A stretch of DNA of 64,000 nucleotides from an uncultured Eubacterium sp. (GTDB lineage Bacteria; Bacillota; Clostridia; Oscillospirales; Acutalibacteraceae). The stretch's first letter is position 1, and each line of letters opens with the position of its first letter. The notes beneath the pieces were generated by a model that saw nothing but the letters and a program-made list of their open reading frames with translations, had not been told where the DNA came from and made no database searches. A program made the position numbers and the translations under genes. Shown here piece by piece: positions 8,159-16,534 of this stretch. The stretch lies in the NCBI RefSeq assembly GCF_934561735.1, contig NZ_CAKTGT010000002.1, positions 238,220 to 302,219 on the forward strand, read 5' to 3'.

Positions 8159-9973
8159 ATGTGTGGAATTATCGGATACACAGGATATACAGACGCAAGA
8201 GGTAAATTAATCAAAGGGCTTAAAACCCTGGAATACAGAGGCTACGACAGTGCGGGAATCGCCGTTTTCAACGACACGCTCAACGAAGTTATCGTTGCAA
8301 AATGTGAGGGCAGAGTTGAAAGGCTTGATGAAAAATCAAAGGACATCAAGGGCAACACCGGTATCGGTCATACAAGATGGGCAACGCACGGCGGTGTGAG
8401 TGACTCAAACTCTCACCCGCACAAATTCGGCAATGTAACGCTTGTGCACAACGGAATTATTGAGAATTATGCTTCAATAAAAAATCAACTCGGTATTGCA
8501 GGCAAGCTCAAAAGCCAGACGGACAGCGAGGTTGTTGCCGCTTTGATTGACAATTACTATCACATCGGCAGTGACCCGAGCGAAGCCATTATCAAGGCGG
8601 TCAAAGAAATCAAGGGCACATTTGCACTCGGAATTATGTTTGATGACATTCCCGATGTGATTTACGCTGTCAGAAATGTCAGCCCTATTGTGTGCTGTGT
8701 AAATGATGACGGTGCGTACATTGCGTCCGACATCACGGCTATCGGCGAATACAGCAAGGAATACTTTGTTTTGCCTGAACTGACTATTGCAGAAATCAGC
8801 AAAAAAGGTATTGAAGTAAGGGATTTTCAGGACAACAAGGTTGATGTGAAAATGCTTGAACTTGATTGGGACATCAACAATTCGGGCAAGAAACACTATC
8901 CGTTTTATATGGAAAAAGAAATCAGCGAGCAACCGGAGGTTATTGAAAAAACAATCCGTTTGAGAATTAAAGACGGATTGCCTGATTTTTCGGCTGACGG
9001 AGTTGACGACAGCATTTTTACGGAATGTGAAAACATCACGGTTATTGCCTGTGGCACGGCTATGCACGCTGGGCTTATCGGCAAGCATTTGATTGAAAAG
9101 ACTTGCGCCCTTCCCGTAAATGTTTATATGGCGAGCGAATATATGTATTGCGACCCGATTGTAAGCGACAAAACGCTTGTTATCTGCGTTTCGCAAAGCG
9201 GTGAAACAATAGACACCCTTGAAGCGTTGAAATACGCAAAATCAAAGGGAGCAAAAACGCTTTCGATAGTCAATGTTAAAGGCTCATCAATAGCAATGAC
9301 GAGTGACAATGTCATTTACACAAATGCCGGCCCCGAAATTGCCGTTGCATCAACAAAGGCGTACACAACTCAAGTTGCGGTGTTCTGTTTGATTACTGCA
9401 AAAACTGCGCTTTTGCGTGGTTGCTTCAACGAAGATGAAACAAAAAGTTTCGTAAACGAACTTGAAAAAATTCCGCAAGCTGTTGACGACATACTTCAAC
9501 GCAAGGATGAAATACATCATCTGTCACAATCTCTGCTCACCGCTGAGCACACATTTATGATTGGCAGAGGACTTGACTACCCTGCTCTGCTTGAAGCGTC
9601 ATTGAAGCTAAAGGAAATCAGCTACATTCATTCGGAAGCATTTGCATCGGGCGAATTGAAGCACGGCACAATTGCGTTGATAACCAAGAAAACTCCGGTT
9701 ATAGCTCTGCTTACGCAAGAAAAATTGATGTCAAAGCAAATCTCGAACATAAGAGAGGTTGAGTCACGAGGAGCAACGGTTATCAGCTTTGTAAAAGACG
9801 GACTTCAAACAAAAGACATCAAGCCTGATTTTGTTTTGCCAAATCTCAATGACGATTTTATGGCGATACCGGCTGTTGTTGCAATGCAACTGCTTGCATA
9901 TTATGTTTCGGCTGACAAGGGACTTGATGTTGACAAACCGAGGAACTTGGCAAAAGTTGTTACAGTAGAATAA
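8159..9973 (+). CDS. glmS: Glutamine-fructose-6-phosphate aminotransferase (isomerizing)
   Basis: 604 residues when started at the ATG at 8159, so that Met removal exposes the catalytic Cys of MCGIIGYTG. An in-frame ATG at 8153 exists, but AGGA at 8149-8152 is best spaced for 8159. The N-terminal class II glutaminase domain has HTRWATHG and the two SIS sugar-phosphate domains carry SQSGETIDTL and AYTTQ; the C-terminus ends in the conserved DKPRNLAKVVTVE. It makes glucosamine-6-phosphate from fructose-6-phosphate and glutamine, the entry to peptidoglycan amino sugars. Expression is under the ribozyme just upstream. Confidence 0.97.
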   Translation: MCGIIGYTGYTDARGKLIKGLKTLEYRGYDSAGIAVFNDTLNEVIVAKCEGRVERLDEKSKDIKGNTGIGHTRWATHGGVSDSNSHPHKFGNVTLVHNGIIENYASIKNQLGIAGKLKSQTDSEVVAALIDNYYHIGSDPSEAIIKAVKEIKGTFALGIMFDDIPDVIYAVRNVSPIVCCVNDDGAYIASDITAIGEYSKEYFVLPELTIAEISKKGIEVRDFQDNKVDVKMLELDWDINNSGKKHYPFYMEKEISEQPEVIEKTIRLRIKDGLPDFSADGVDDSIFTECENITVIACGTAMHAGLIGKHLIEKTCALPVNVYMASEYMYCDPIVSDKTLVICVSQSGETIDTLEALKYAKSKGAKTLSIVNVKGSSIAMTSDNVIYTNAGPEIAVASTKAYTTQVAVFCLITAKTALLRGCFNEDETKSFVNELEKIPQAVDDILQRKDEIHHLSQSLLTAEHTFMIGRGLDYPALLEASLKLKEISYIHSEAFASGELKHGTIALITKKTPVIALLTQEKLMSKQISNIREVESRGATVISFVKDGLQTKDIKPDFVLPNLNDDFMAIPAVVAMQLLAYYVSADKGLDVDKPRNLAKVVTVE

Positions 9974-10009
9974 AATTATCTGCAAAATCACGCATTAAAC
10001 AAGGCACAA

Positions 10010-10046
10010 AAAGCGACACGGTTCTTTTGAACTATGTCGCTTTTTC
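10010..10046 (+). terminator. Rho-independent terminator after glmS, likely bidirectional
   Basis: AAAGCGACA pairs with TGTCGCTTT across a 16-base loop and is followed by a T run. The complementary strand also ends in a T run, so it could serve the minus-strand gene ending at 10138. Confidence 0.8.
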
Positions 10047-10077
10047 TTTTATATTGGTGCACCGCTTACTTTTTAAC

Positions 10078-10128
10078 CCCTCAGTCGCACATAAAGTGCG
10101 ACAGCTCCCCTTACAAGTAAGAGGAGCC
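10078..10128. repeat. Dispersed hairpin repeat
   Basis: Two adjacent inverted repeats: GTCGCAC...GTGCGAC and GCTCCCCTTAC...GTAAGAGGAGC. The second arm pair recurs in closely related form at 39636-39659. Such CTCCCCTT/AAGGGGAG palindromes resemble intergenic dispersed elements I recall from gut Firmicute genomes; copy number here is two. Confidence 0.55.
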
Positions 10129-10137
10129 TTCATAGGT

Positions 10138-13128
10138 TTATTTGGTTTTTACTGATTTAATCTTTGACCATTTGCCGTAAGACTTTTTGCCGTCTACATT
10201 CTTGTAGGCTCTTACTCGAACAAAGTATTTTTTCTTTGCTTTAAGCTTTTTAACGGTTTTCTTGCTTGCATTTTGCTTTGCAACGGTAACGGTCTTTTTA
10301 TTCTTCTTGAACTTCTTGTCGGTAGCGACTTGAATTTGGTAACCCGAAACATCTGCAATCTTGTTCCAATAAACCACAAGTGCCTTTTTCTTTGAAACAA
10401 GCTTTTTAACGCTTAACTTCTGTGTTGCCGAAGTTGAGGTATTTTGAGATTGATTCGGCTTTGTTTCAGGCTTCGTTTCATCATCTTTTTTATCTGTTCC
10501 ATTTGGAACCGATGAAGAAGATGTTCCGCCACCACCTGTTGAACCGCCTGTTTCAACAGATTTGAATTTTGCTTCAATATTAACATTTGACTTTACGGCA
10601 AATCTATATGACGCATCGGAAGAAACTTTTTTGCCGTCAATATACCAACCGTCGAAGGTGTAATTATCTGCCGGAACTGCTTCAACTTGTGCAAATTCAC
10701 CGATGTTAAATGTGCCGCTGCCAACTGCTGAACAGTCTTCGCTGTTAGATGTTACAGTTACATTATATGTGTATTTTTCAACCTCTGAACCCTTTGCATC
10801 AACATCGGAAGAAACAACTTGATTGTTAAGTTTTGTTTTGTAATCGGCTGAACTGCCGTTATCAACAACATTGTCAATTTCATCTTGAGTATAACGGTTG
10901 ATTGTAGATGTTATTGTATCGCCTTGTTTCATAGCTAATGAATCATATGTTACAACTCTTGAAACATCGCTGTCGACGCCTGCCAATTCTTCTATTGTAT
11001 ATGTTGTTTGGCAATCTTCACGAGAAGTTACTTCAACACGATATTCTTCATCTTGAGGAAGATAAACAACCTTTTGATTGTTGTCATCAACAGAAGATAC
11101 AATTGAACTGTCTTCAATTTCTTGAGGTTCATCATTAATTATTGAAGCAACAAGTGTATTATTTGAATCGTACACTTTTATATCAACCGGACAATTAACA
11201 ATAATTTTTCTAAAATCACCATCTGTAAATAGTACTGGCAAATTATTACTGTAATTCTTATCCATCAACTGCATCCAATATAAATAATACTTTTGATTAG
11301 CGTGAACATCAGCTAATATTGATTTATTTCCCAAAAATGTCGTTGTTATATGACTATGCACAATAGCAGTTGGAAGAAGACGAACAAGCTGACCTAAAAT
11401 TATTGTAATATCTACTCCTTTTTTATTTTTATCCTTTTCATCTTTATCTTTTTCGTCTTTATCTTTTTCGTCTTCTCCTTTATACTTAGCAGCAAAGTCC
11501 ATAATATCTGACTGATAAAGTTTATAATATTTATCAGCTGAGCCTATGCCTTTTGAAATATCTTTAATAAGTTTTCTATTATATGTACCAAGCGTATCAT
11601 GATTATTTTTCTGTTCAATAACCGGAACATATCCAAGAGGATTATTTAATCCAAGTAAATAATTATAAATATAACTTTTAAAATCATCTACTTTCCAATC
11701 ATCACCCATTTCCTTTTTTATTTGTTTAATGTACTTATTATATTTTTTGGAATCTGTACTTTCTCTAAACGGAAGAACTCTTGTTTGACCGTATCTTGTG
11801 TAATCCCACCTTTCAGGAGCAATTAGAGGGACAGGGTCATTATACTCTATAATATTGAATATATTATTATATTTTGAACTGTTAGGTTTATTATCTTTTA
11901 TAGCGCCAGCGGGAGTTGCAAATCCATACGCATAAACTGAATTTTTATCAAACTCGGCACTTACATATGTTCCGTCTTTGACATATGCTAAACCATTCTG
12001 CAATTTTGCTGCTGTTTGAGTTGCAACCGCAGCACCACGACTAAAACCAGTAATCCATATTTTTACATTGCCGGTAATATTTTTTGATTGAATATATTGC
12101 ATTATATAAGATTCAACTTTATCAGATGATTTATCAAACCCTTCATGATCATTTTTACCATTTCCGTCTACTGACTTTAATTTAAGATTACTTGCCCATT
12201 CCGCTGCATATCCACCCGAACGAACAGCCACAGCAATTATTGTGTTTCCGTTATATTCCTTACTTGCAATAGCACAACCGATGCTCTCTCTTTCAGGTTT
12301 TTCATTAAAATGATACTGTTCATATTTTTTATAGCCACATTCTTTCAACATTTTCTCGGTGTTATTGTCTTTATTTTTAACTTCATCATCAGGACTATAA
12401 GTACTAAAAGCTAAACATAAAGACATTGTTGCCAAACTTTGGTTATATTTTGTTGCCGATTGATCAAAATATGAATCACTGTAGCAATATCCATGTTTAC
12501 CTTTAAAAGGCTTATCATCAGATATAAAATCATTTTTTATATAATCTTTTGAAGTTCCATCATCAGGTTGCTCCGGAAGTGGAGAATTGTAATGAATTTT
12601 TGCATTGGTTAAGGTTTCGTTACCTACATCAATACCAATCTTCTTCCACTGTTCTTCGTTTCCCGCATAAAGCACATTATTTATAACATATTCATTGCTA
12701 TAAGCCACAAGTGATTCCGAATTATAAGAATACATTTCTAATTCTTCATCCATCTCCGGCACGCGTAAATCTTCATGAAAAGCAAATTTTTTAATATTTG
12801 TAACGCTCAAAGGAATTCTTACATTATTACAATGCATATGATTATAAAATGCATGTGAACCAATAGAAGTAACTCCTTCTTTAATAACAATATCAATACT
12901 ATTAGGTTTATACAAATATGATGAATAGGCAGGATCATGACTACCATAATCATCCATCGCACCCTTACCGGAAATTGTAAGAGTGTTTGTTGTTGAATCA
13001 TAAGACCAATAGACATTGTCACCGCATTTGCCTGAAGTTGCGGTTTCGGCATAAGCCGTTAAATTAAGTCCGGCTGTAACGCTCAACAGCATTACAAATG
13101 CCATAAATAAACTAATAAATTTTTTCAT
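10138..13128 (-). CDS. Secreted multidomain protein: LRR, lipase-like alpha/beta hydrolase, InlB-type repeat, FN3
   Basis: 996 residues. A signal peptide (MKKFISLFMAFVMLLSVTAGLNLTAYAE) is followed by a short BspA-type leucine-rich repeat region (about residues 35-180), then an alpha/beta hydrolase region with the nucleophile elbow GFSRG (Ser near residue 361), as in class 3 lipases. A charged linker repeating KDEKD lies near residue 555. A beta-rich stretch follows, then a divergent InlB B-type repeat near residues 825-865 (FDGWYIDG), a Gly/Ser/Pro linker and a C-terminal, very Lys-rich fibronectin III domain. No sortase motif is seen. Lipid or ester hydrolysis outside the cell is inferred from GxSxG only; the other catalytic residues were not fixed. 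Confidence 0.78.
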   Translation of the reverse strand: MKKFISLFMAFVMLLSVTAGLNLTAYAETATSGKCGDNVYWSYDSTTNTLTISGKGAMDDYGSHDPAYSSYLYKPNSIDIVIKEGVTSIGSHAFYNHMHCNNVRIPLSVTNIKKFAFHEDLRVPEMDEELEMYSYNSESLVAYSNEYVINNVLYAGNEEQWKKIGIDVGNETLTNAKIHYNSPLPEQPDDGTSKDYIKNDFISDDKPFKGKHGYCYSDSYFDQSATKYNQSLATMSLCLAFSTYSPDDEVKNKDNNTEKMLKECGYKKYEQYHFNEKPERESIGCAIASKEYNGNTIIAVAVRSGGYAAEWASNLKLKSVDGNGKNDHEGFDKSSDKVESYIMQYIQSKNITGNVKIWITGFSRGAAVATQTAAKLQNGLAYVKDGTYVSAEFDKNSVYAYGFATPAGAIKDNKPNSSKYNNIFNIIEYNDPVPLIAPERWDYTRYGQTRVLPFRESTDSKKYNKYIKQIKKEMGDDWKVDDFKSYIYNYLLGLNNPLGYVPVIEQKNNHDTLGTYNRKLIKDISKGIGSADKYYKLYQSDIMDFAAKYKGEDEKDKDEKDKDEKDKNKKGVDITIILGQLVRLLPTAIVHSHITTTFLGNKSILADVHANQKYYLYWMQLMDKNYSNNLPVLFTDGDFRKIIVNCPVDIKVYDSNNTLVASIINDEPQEIEDSSIVSSVDDNNQKVVYLPQDEEYRVEVTSREDCQTTYTIEELAGVDSDVSRVVTYDSLAMKQGDTITSTINRYTQDEIDNVVDNGSSADYKTKLNNQVVSSDVDAKGSEVEKYTYNVTVTSNSEDCSAVGSGTFNIGEFAQVEAVPADNYTFDGWYIDGKKVSSDASYRFAVKSNVNIEAKFKSVETGGSTGGGGTSSSSVPNGTDKKDDETKPETKPNQSQNTSTSATQKLSVKKLVSKKKALVVYWNKIADVSGYQIQVATDKKFKKNKKTVTVAKQNASKKTVKKLKAKKKYFVRVRAYKNVDGKKSYGKWSKIKSVKTK

Positions 13129-13202
13129 TTTAATTTCTCCTATTTAATAATAAATTTATGAAAACAAATAATTGATAATCAAGTAATTTATCATCTCCTC
13201 AA

Positions 13203-13242
13203 AAAACAAAAAATGCGCACAGCCGAAGCCATACGCACAAAA
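13203..13242 (-). terminator. TTCG-loop terminator upstream of the lipase-like gene
   Basis: On the minus strand, GCGTATGGC-TTCG-GCTGTGCGC forms a wobble-containing hairpin capped by a stable TTCG tetraloop and followed by TTTTTTG and more T. It stands between the structured element at 13255-13390 and the gene starting at 13128, as a leader attenuator or small-RNA terminator would. Confidence 0.7.
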
Positions 13243-13254
13243 AACACATAGCTC

Positions 13255-13390
13255 AACTGTCGCCAAACATCCAACATATTCGTCACAAACGGTATGCCTT
13301 TTAGAGCATGCATTTTTATCAAGAGATAAAAATAGCATACCTATTTTGTGACATAATTATTCAGTTGGATATTTGGCAATTTCAGTTTAT
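13255..13390 (-). ncRNA. Long imperfect palindrome, candidate structured RNA or MITE
   Basis: Nested complementary arms are visible: GCCAAACATCCAAC with GTTGGATATTTGGC, GTCACAAA with TTTGTGAC, GGTATGC with GCATACC, and an inner TTTTTATC with GATAAAAA. Together they fold about 117 bases into one interrupted hairpin; the arms differ by G-U-compatible changes. On the minus strand it is followed at once by the terminator at 13203-13242. A possible promoter (TTGCAA, 17 bases, TAAACT) lies just upstream around 13390-13418. I do not recognise it as a known riboswitch class. A miniature transposable element is the main alternative. Confidence 0.5.
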
Positions 13391-13428
13391 CACATAATCA
13401 ATAAAATTGCAAGAAATATAAGCATAAC

Positions 13429-13464
13429 AAAAAGACGATTTAAAAACAAGTTCAAACCGTCTTT
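13429..13464 (-). terminator. Terminator of the agcS gene
   Basis: On the minus strand AAAGACGGTTT pairs with AAATCGTCTTT and runs into TTTTTG, 12 bases past the symporter stop codon. Confidence 0.75.
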
Positions 13465-13476
13465 GATTTATATTAT

Positions 13477-14943
13477 TTACTTATTTTGCTTGGCGATGTC
13501 TTTTATGTCCTCGTGGTTTTTCTTTTTAAAATAAGCACGGGTTTCTTTGCCGACAATTCCTGAAAGTGCAAAGAGTGCAACAAGGTTTGGAAAAGCCATA
13601 AGACCGTTTACAATATCGGCAATGTTCCACACAGCGGAAACTGTGAGATAAGGGCCGATAAACACGGCAAGAACATAAATAACTCTGAAACCTATCAACA
13701 CATATTTATTATCGGTTAAGTATTCAAGGCATCTTTCGCTGTAATAATCCCAACCGAGAATTGTTGTGAAAGCGAAAAAAATGAGGCAAAGCATAAGAAG
13801 AAATGCCGAAAGATTTGAGTTCCACGGAAGTCCGTTTTGCCAAGCATAAGTGGTGATATTTACGCCCTCAAACTTGTCAGGTTCAAACTTGAGATTTGCT
13901 TGAGTGGTAACGATTGAAAGACCTGTAAGAGTACAAATTACGATTGTGTCGATGAATGTACCTGTCATTGTTACAAGACCTTGACGAACAGCGTCTTTTG
14001 TTTTTGCGGCAGCAGCGGCGATTGGTGCAGAGCCAAGACCTGCTTCGTTTGAGAAAATACCTCTGCCGATACCTTTTTGCATTGCAACCTTGATTGTGAT
14101 ACCTGTTGCACCGCCGATTACGGCGTCAGGCACAAATGCAGTTCTTACGATATAAACAATGGCTGACGGAACATTTTTAATATGTGTAATCACAATAATC
14201 AATGTGCAAACGATATAAATAACAGCCATTGCAGGAACAATGATTTCCGACACCTTTGCAATTCGCTTGATACCGCCGATAACAACAAGTCCGACACACA
14301 AGGTTACGATAAGACCGCAAATTACAACAGGCCAAACATAGTTATTGTTACCGACAGAAAATGCAATGTGATTTTCGTTAGGGTCAAAAAATCCTTTTAC
14401 GGCATTGGTAATACCTGTTACTTGAGTGAAAGTACCGATACCGAAAAGACCAACGAACACACCGAAAACGGCAAACAACTTTGCAAGCCATTTCCACTTT
14501 TCGCCCATACCTTTTTCAATATAATAAAAAGGTCCGCCGAGATAGTGACCGTCAGCATGCACCTGACGATACTTGATAGCAAGGAAACCCTCGCTGTACT
14601 TTGTTGCCATACCGAAAAACGCAGCAACAATCATCCAAAACATTGCACCCGGACCGCCGAGGCAAATAGCAGTTGCAACACCAACGATGTTACCTGTGCC
14701 TATTGTTGCCGAAAGTGCGGTACAAAGAGCACCGAAAGAGGTTACTTCGCCCTGTCCGCCCTCTTCATTTTTCACCATAAACTTAAGTGCTTTACCGAGG
14801 TGAAACACTTGAACGAAGCCTGTTTTGACAGAAAGGCAAACGCCCGCACACAAAATGAGGATGATGAGAGGCCATCCCCAAACCCAACCGTCAACCTTTG
14901 CAATAAGGTCGTTAACGGAAATTGCCAAATTAAAAGTTTGCAT
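13477..14943 (-). CDS. Amino acid (alanine/glycine):Na+ symporter, AGCS family
   Basis: 488 residues, about ten membrane segments. The AGCS signature region GTGNIVGVATAICLGGPGA lies near residue 95, with further conserved patches WGWPL, YLGGPFYYIEKG, NEAGLGSAPIAAAAA and TTILGWDYYSE. It takes up alanine or glycine with Na+. It is a single-gene unit with a consensus promoter (14979-15007) and its own terminator. Substrate preference cannot be read from the sequence. It is one of several Na+-linked transport functions in this window. Confidence 0.93.
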   Translation of the reverse strand: MQTFNLAISVNDLIAKVDGWVWGWPLIILILCAGVCLSVKTGFVQVFHLGKALKFMVKNEEGGQGEVTSFGALCTALSATIGTGNIVGVATAICLGGPGAMFWMIVAAFFGMATKYSEGFLAIKYRQVHADGHYLGGPFYYIEKGMGEKWKWLAKLFAVFGVFVGLFGIGTFTQVTGITNAVKGFFDPNENHIAFSVGNNNYVWPVVICGLIVTLCVGLVVIGGIKRIAKVSEIIVPAMAVIYIVCTLIIVITHIKNVPSAIVYIVRTAFVPDAVIGGATGITIKVAMQKGIGRGIFSNEAGLGSAPIAAAAAKTKDAVRQGLVTMTGTFIDTIVICTLTGLSIVTTQANLKFEPDKFEGVNITTYAWQNGLPWNSNLSAFLLMLCLIFFAFTTILGWDYYSERCLEYLTDNKYVLIGFRVIYVLAVFIGPYLTVSAVWNIADIVNGLMAFPNLVALFALSGIVGKETRAYFKKKNHEDIKDIAKQNK

Positions 14944-14978
14944 ACCTGTTCTCCCTATTTTATAAAATATAATGAAAG

Positions 14979-15007
14979 ATTATACCATAAGCAAAGAAAA
15001 AATGCAA
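14979..15007 (-). promoter_or_regulatory. Promoter of the AGCS symporter gene
   Basis: On the minus strand TTGCAT (15007-15002), 17 bases, TATAAT (14984-14979), about 35 bases before the ATG. Confidence 0.75.
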
Positions 15008-15042
15008 ACAAAAATTATTTTGCTGTATTATTATGCCATAAA

Positions 15043-15699
15043 TCATTCAAGTTTTGCCCTTAATTTTGCAAGGAGTTGTTTTTCTCGGCGAGACACCTGC
15101 ACCTGTGATATGCCCAAAAGTTTGGCTGATTCGCACTGCGTTTTGCCCTCATAAAACCTGTATTTTATCAACAAAAGTTCATCATTTGACAAATCCTTGA
15201 TTGCGTGATGAACAGATAATCTGTCAAACAGCTTATCCGTATCATCAACGGGAATGTCGATTGTTTCGTCACCGTCCTCTGTTGTGCAACTCAAAGAAAC
15301 AACGGGATTGATTACATTGAGCACCTCGGACAATTCTTCCGTTTCTATTCCGCAAAGGTCGGACAGTTCGCTGACAGTCGGCTCTCTAAGCTCTTTTTTG
15401 ATGAACTTTTCTCTGATAGCCTGCACCTTGATGGATTTTTCTTTCAAAGAGCGTGAAACTTTGACTGCACCGCCGTCACGAAACAAGCGGCGAATTTCGC
15501 CCATAATAACAGGCACTGCATATGTTGAGAACAGAAAACCTTTTGACTCATCAAAATTATCAACCGCTTTGATAAGACCGACACAGCCTGCCTGATACAA
15601 ATCGTCATAATCCTCTCCTCTGCCCTTAAATCGTTTGGCAATAGAGTGAACAAGCCCGATATTGTCCTCAATCATTTTATTTCTGTCCGAAGTTACCAT
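15043..15699 (-). CDS. sigF: RNA polymerase sporulation sigma factor SigF
   Basis: 218 residues of the sigma-70 SigB/F/G group. Region 2 holds DDLYQAGCVGLIKAVDNFD and STYAVPVIMGEIRRLFRD, region 3 is SKEKSIKV-like, and region 4 ends in a helix-turn-helix with AKLLGISQVQVSRREKQ. It directs early forespore transcription once released from SpoIIAB. Its start overlaps spoIIAB by 7 bases, so the three genes form the classic spoIIA operon. SigG is the main alternative on sequence alone; the operon decides for SigF. Confidence 0.95.
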   Translation of the reverse strand: MVTSDRNKMIEDNIGLVHSIAKRFKGRGEDYDDLYQAGCVGLIKAVDNFDESKGFLFSTYAVPVIMGEIRRLFRDGGAVKVSRSLKEKSIKVQAIREKFIKKELREPTVSELSDLCGIETEELSEVLNVINPVVSLSCTTEDGDETIDIPVDDTDKLFDRLSVHHAIKDLSNDELLLIKYRFYEGKTQCESAKLLGISQVQVSRREKQLLAKLRAKLE

Positions 15700-16130
15700 T
15701 TTGTACGACCGTTGATTTTTTTAGTTAATACAACCGTTGTGCCCATTCCGAGAGAAGAAGTAACCTTTACCCTATCGCAAAATGACTGCATAACGGTGAA
15801 GCCGAGTCCCGCTCTGTCGCTTCCGCCTGTTGTGTAAAGCGGTGTCATTGCTTCACTTACATCAGCAATACCTCTGCCCTTGTCCTTGATTTTGATTTTT
15901 ATCACATCATTTTCTAAAAGCTGACCTGTTATGTAAATAGTGCCGCAAGTGTCGGCATAGCCGTGAACTATTGAATTGGTAACAGCTTCTGACACGGCGG
16001 TTTTTAAATCGGTAATTTCTTCAATTGTCGGGTCAAGTGCAGAGGCAAATGCGGTAACCACCACCCTGCAAAAACTCTCGTTTACACTTTTACTGTCAAC
16101 GGTAAGTTTAAATTCATTTAATATTTTCAT
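15693..16130 (-). CDS. spoIIAB: Anti-sigma F factor and serine kinase SpoIIAB
   Basis: 145 residues of the GHKL ATPase fold: N box EAVTNSIVHGY, G1 box KDKGRGI and G2 box AGLGFTVMQSF are all visible. SpoIIAB binds SigF in the predivisional cell and phosphorylates SpoIIAA on serine; dephosphorylated SpoIIAA breaks the complex in the forespore. The start codon overlaps the spoIIAA stop in a TAATG junction, which favours coupled translation and fixed stoichiometry. Confidence 0.96.
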   Translation of the reverse strand: MKILNEFKLTVDSKSVNESFCRVVVTAFASALDPTIEEITDLKTAVSEAVTNSIVHGYADTCGTIYITGQLLENDVIKIKIKDKGRGIADVSEAMTPLYTTGGSDRAGLGFTVMQSFCDRVKVTSSLGMGTTVVLTKKINGRTKW

Positions 16131-16444
16131 TATTGTATCTCCTTAATTATCGCTATTGAGCCAAGTCCGGCAAGTTCCATAAGTTTTTTTGTTTGCTTTG
16201 TTACATTGCGGATTTCAAGGCTTGCATGAAAATTCATCAACAGCCTGTATCTGCCCATAACAAGACCGATTCCGCTGGAATCCATAAAAGTTACATTCTT
16301 AAAATCCAAAATAAGATGCTGCGGCTTGATAAAACTCAATGCGTTGTCAATCTTGTCCCGAATATCAACTGCGGTGTGATGGTCAATTTCGCCGTACAAA
16401 TATGCAATTACAAGATTTCCGCTTGATTCGATTGTTACATTCAT
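16130..16444 (-). CDS. spoIIAA: Anti-anti-sigma factor SpoIIAA
   Basis: 104 residues, a single STAS domain. The phosphorylation site is in FMDSSGIGLVMGRY (Ser near residue 57), matching the DSSGIGV-type motif of SpoIIAA. When dephosphorylated by SpoIIE it binds SpoIIAB and frees SigF. A GGGGGA ribosome site precedes the ATG. It heads the spoIIA operon; expected control is by SigH, but I could not place a convincing SigH promoter because the folC terminator occupies the space just upstream. Confidence 0.95.
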   Translation of the reverse strand: MNVTIESSGNLVIAYLYGEIDHHTAVDIRDKIDNALSFIKPQHLILDFKNVTFMDSSGIGLVMGRYRLLMNFHASLEIRNVTKQTKKLMELAGLGSIAIIKEIQ

Positions 16445-16475
16445 ATTTATCCCCCAAATCTAAAAATAAAAAATA

Positions 16476-16503
16476 CCAATCCGTTAACATAGTAACAGAT
16501 TGG
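16476..16503 (-). terminator. Terminator between folC and spoIIAA
   Basis: On the minus strand CCAATCTGTTA pairs with TAACGGATTGG around a short loop and leads into a long T-rich run. It separates folC from the spoIIA operon. Confidence 0.75.
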
Positions 16504-16534
16504 CATAGCGTATTTTGTAAAATTATAGAAGCGG

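Noticed and set aside
8474..9196. 240-residue minus-strand ORF opposite glmS
   Set aside because: Antisense shadow of the clearly coding glmS gene; no family features.
13156..13338. 60-residue minus-strand ORF upstream of the lipase-like gene
   Set aside because: It crosses the palindrome and the TTCG terminator; no ribosome site and Cys/Phe-rich random composition.
14182..15063. 293-residue plus-strand ORF opposite the symporter
   Set aside because: Composition (Cys, Asn, Thr, His rich) is that of an antisense shadow of a membrane-protein gene; agcS on the minus strand is certain.
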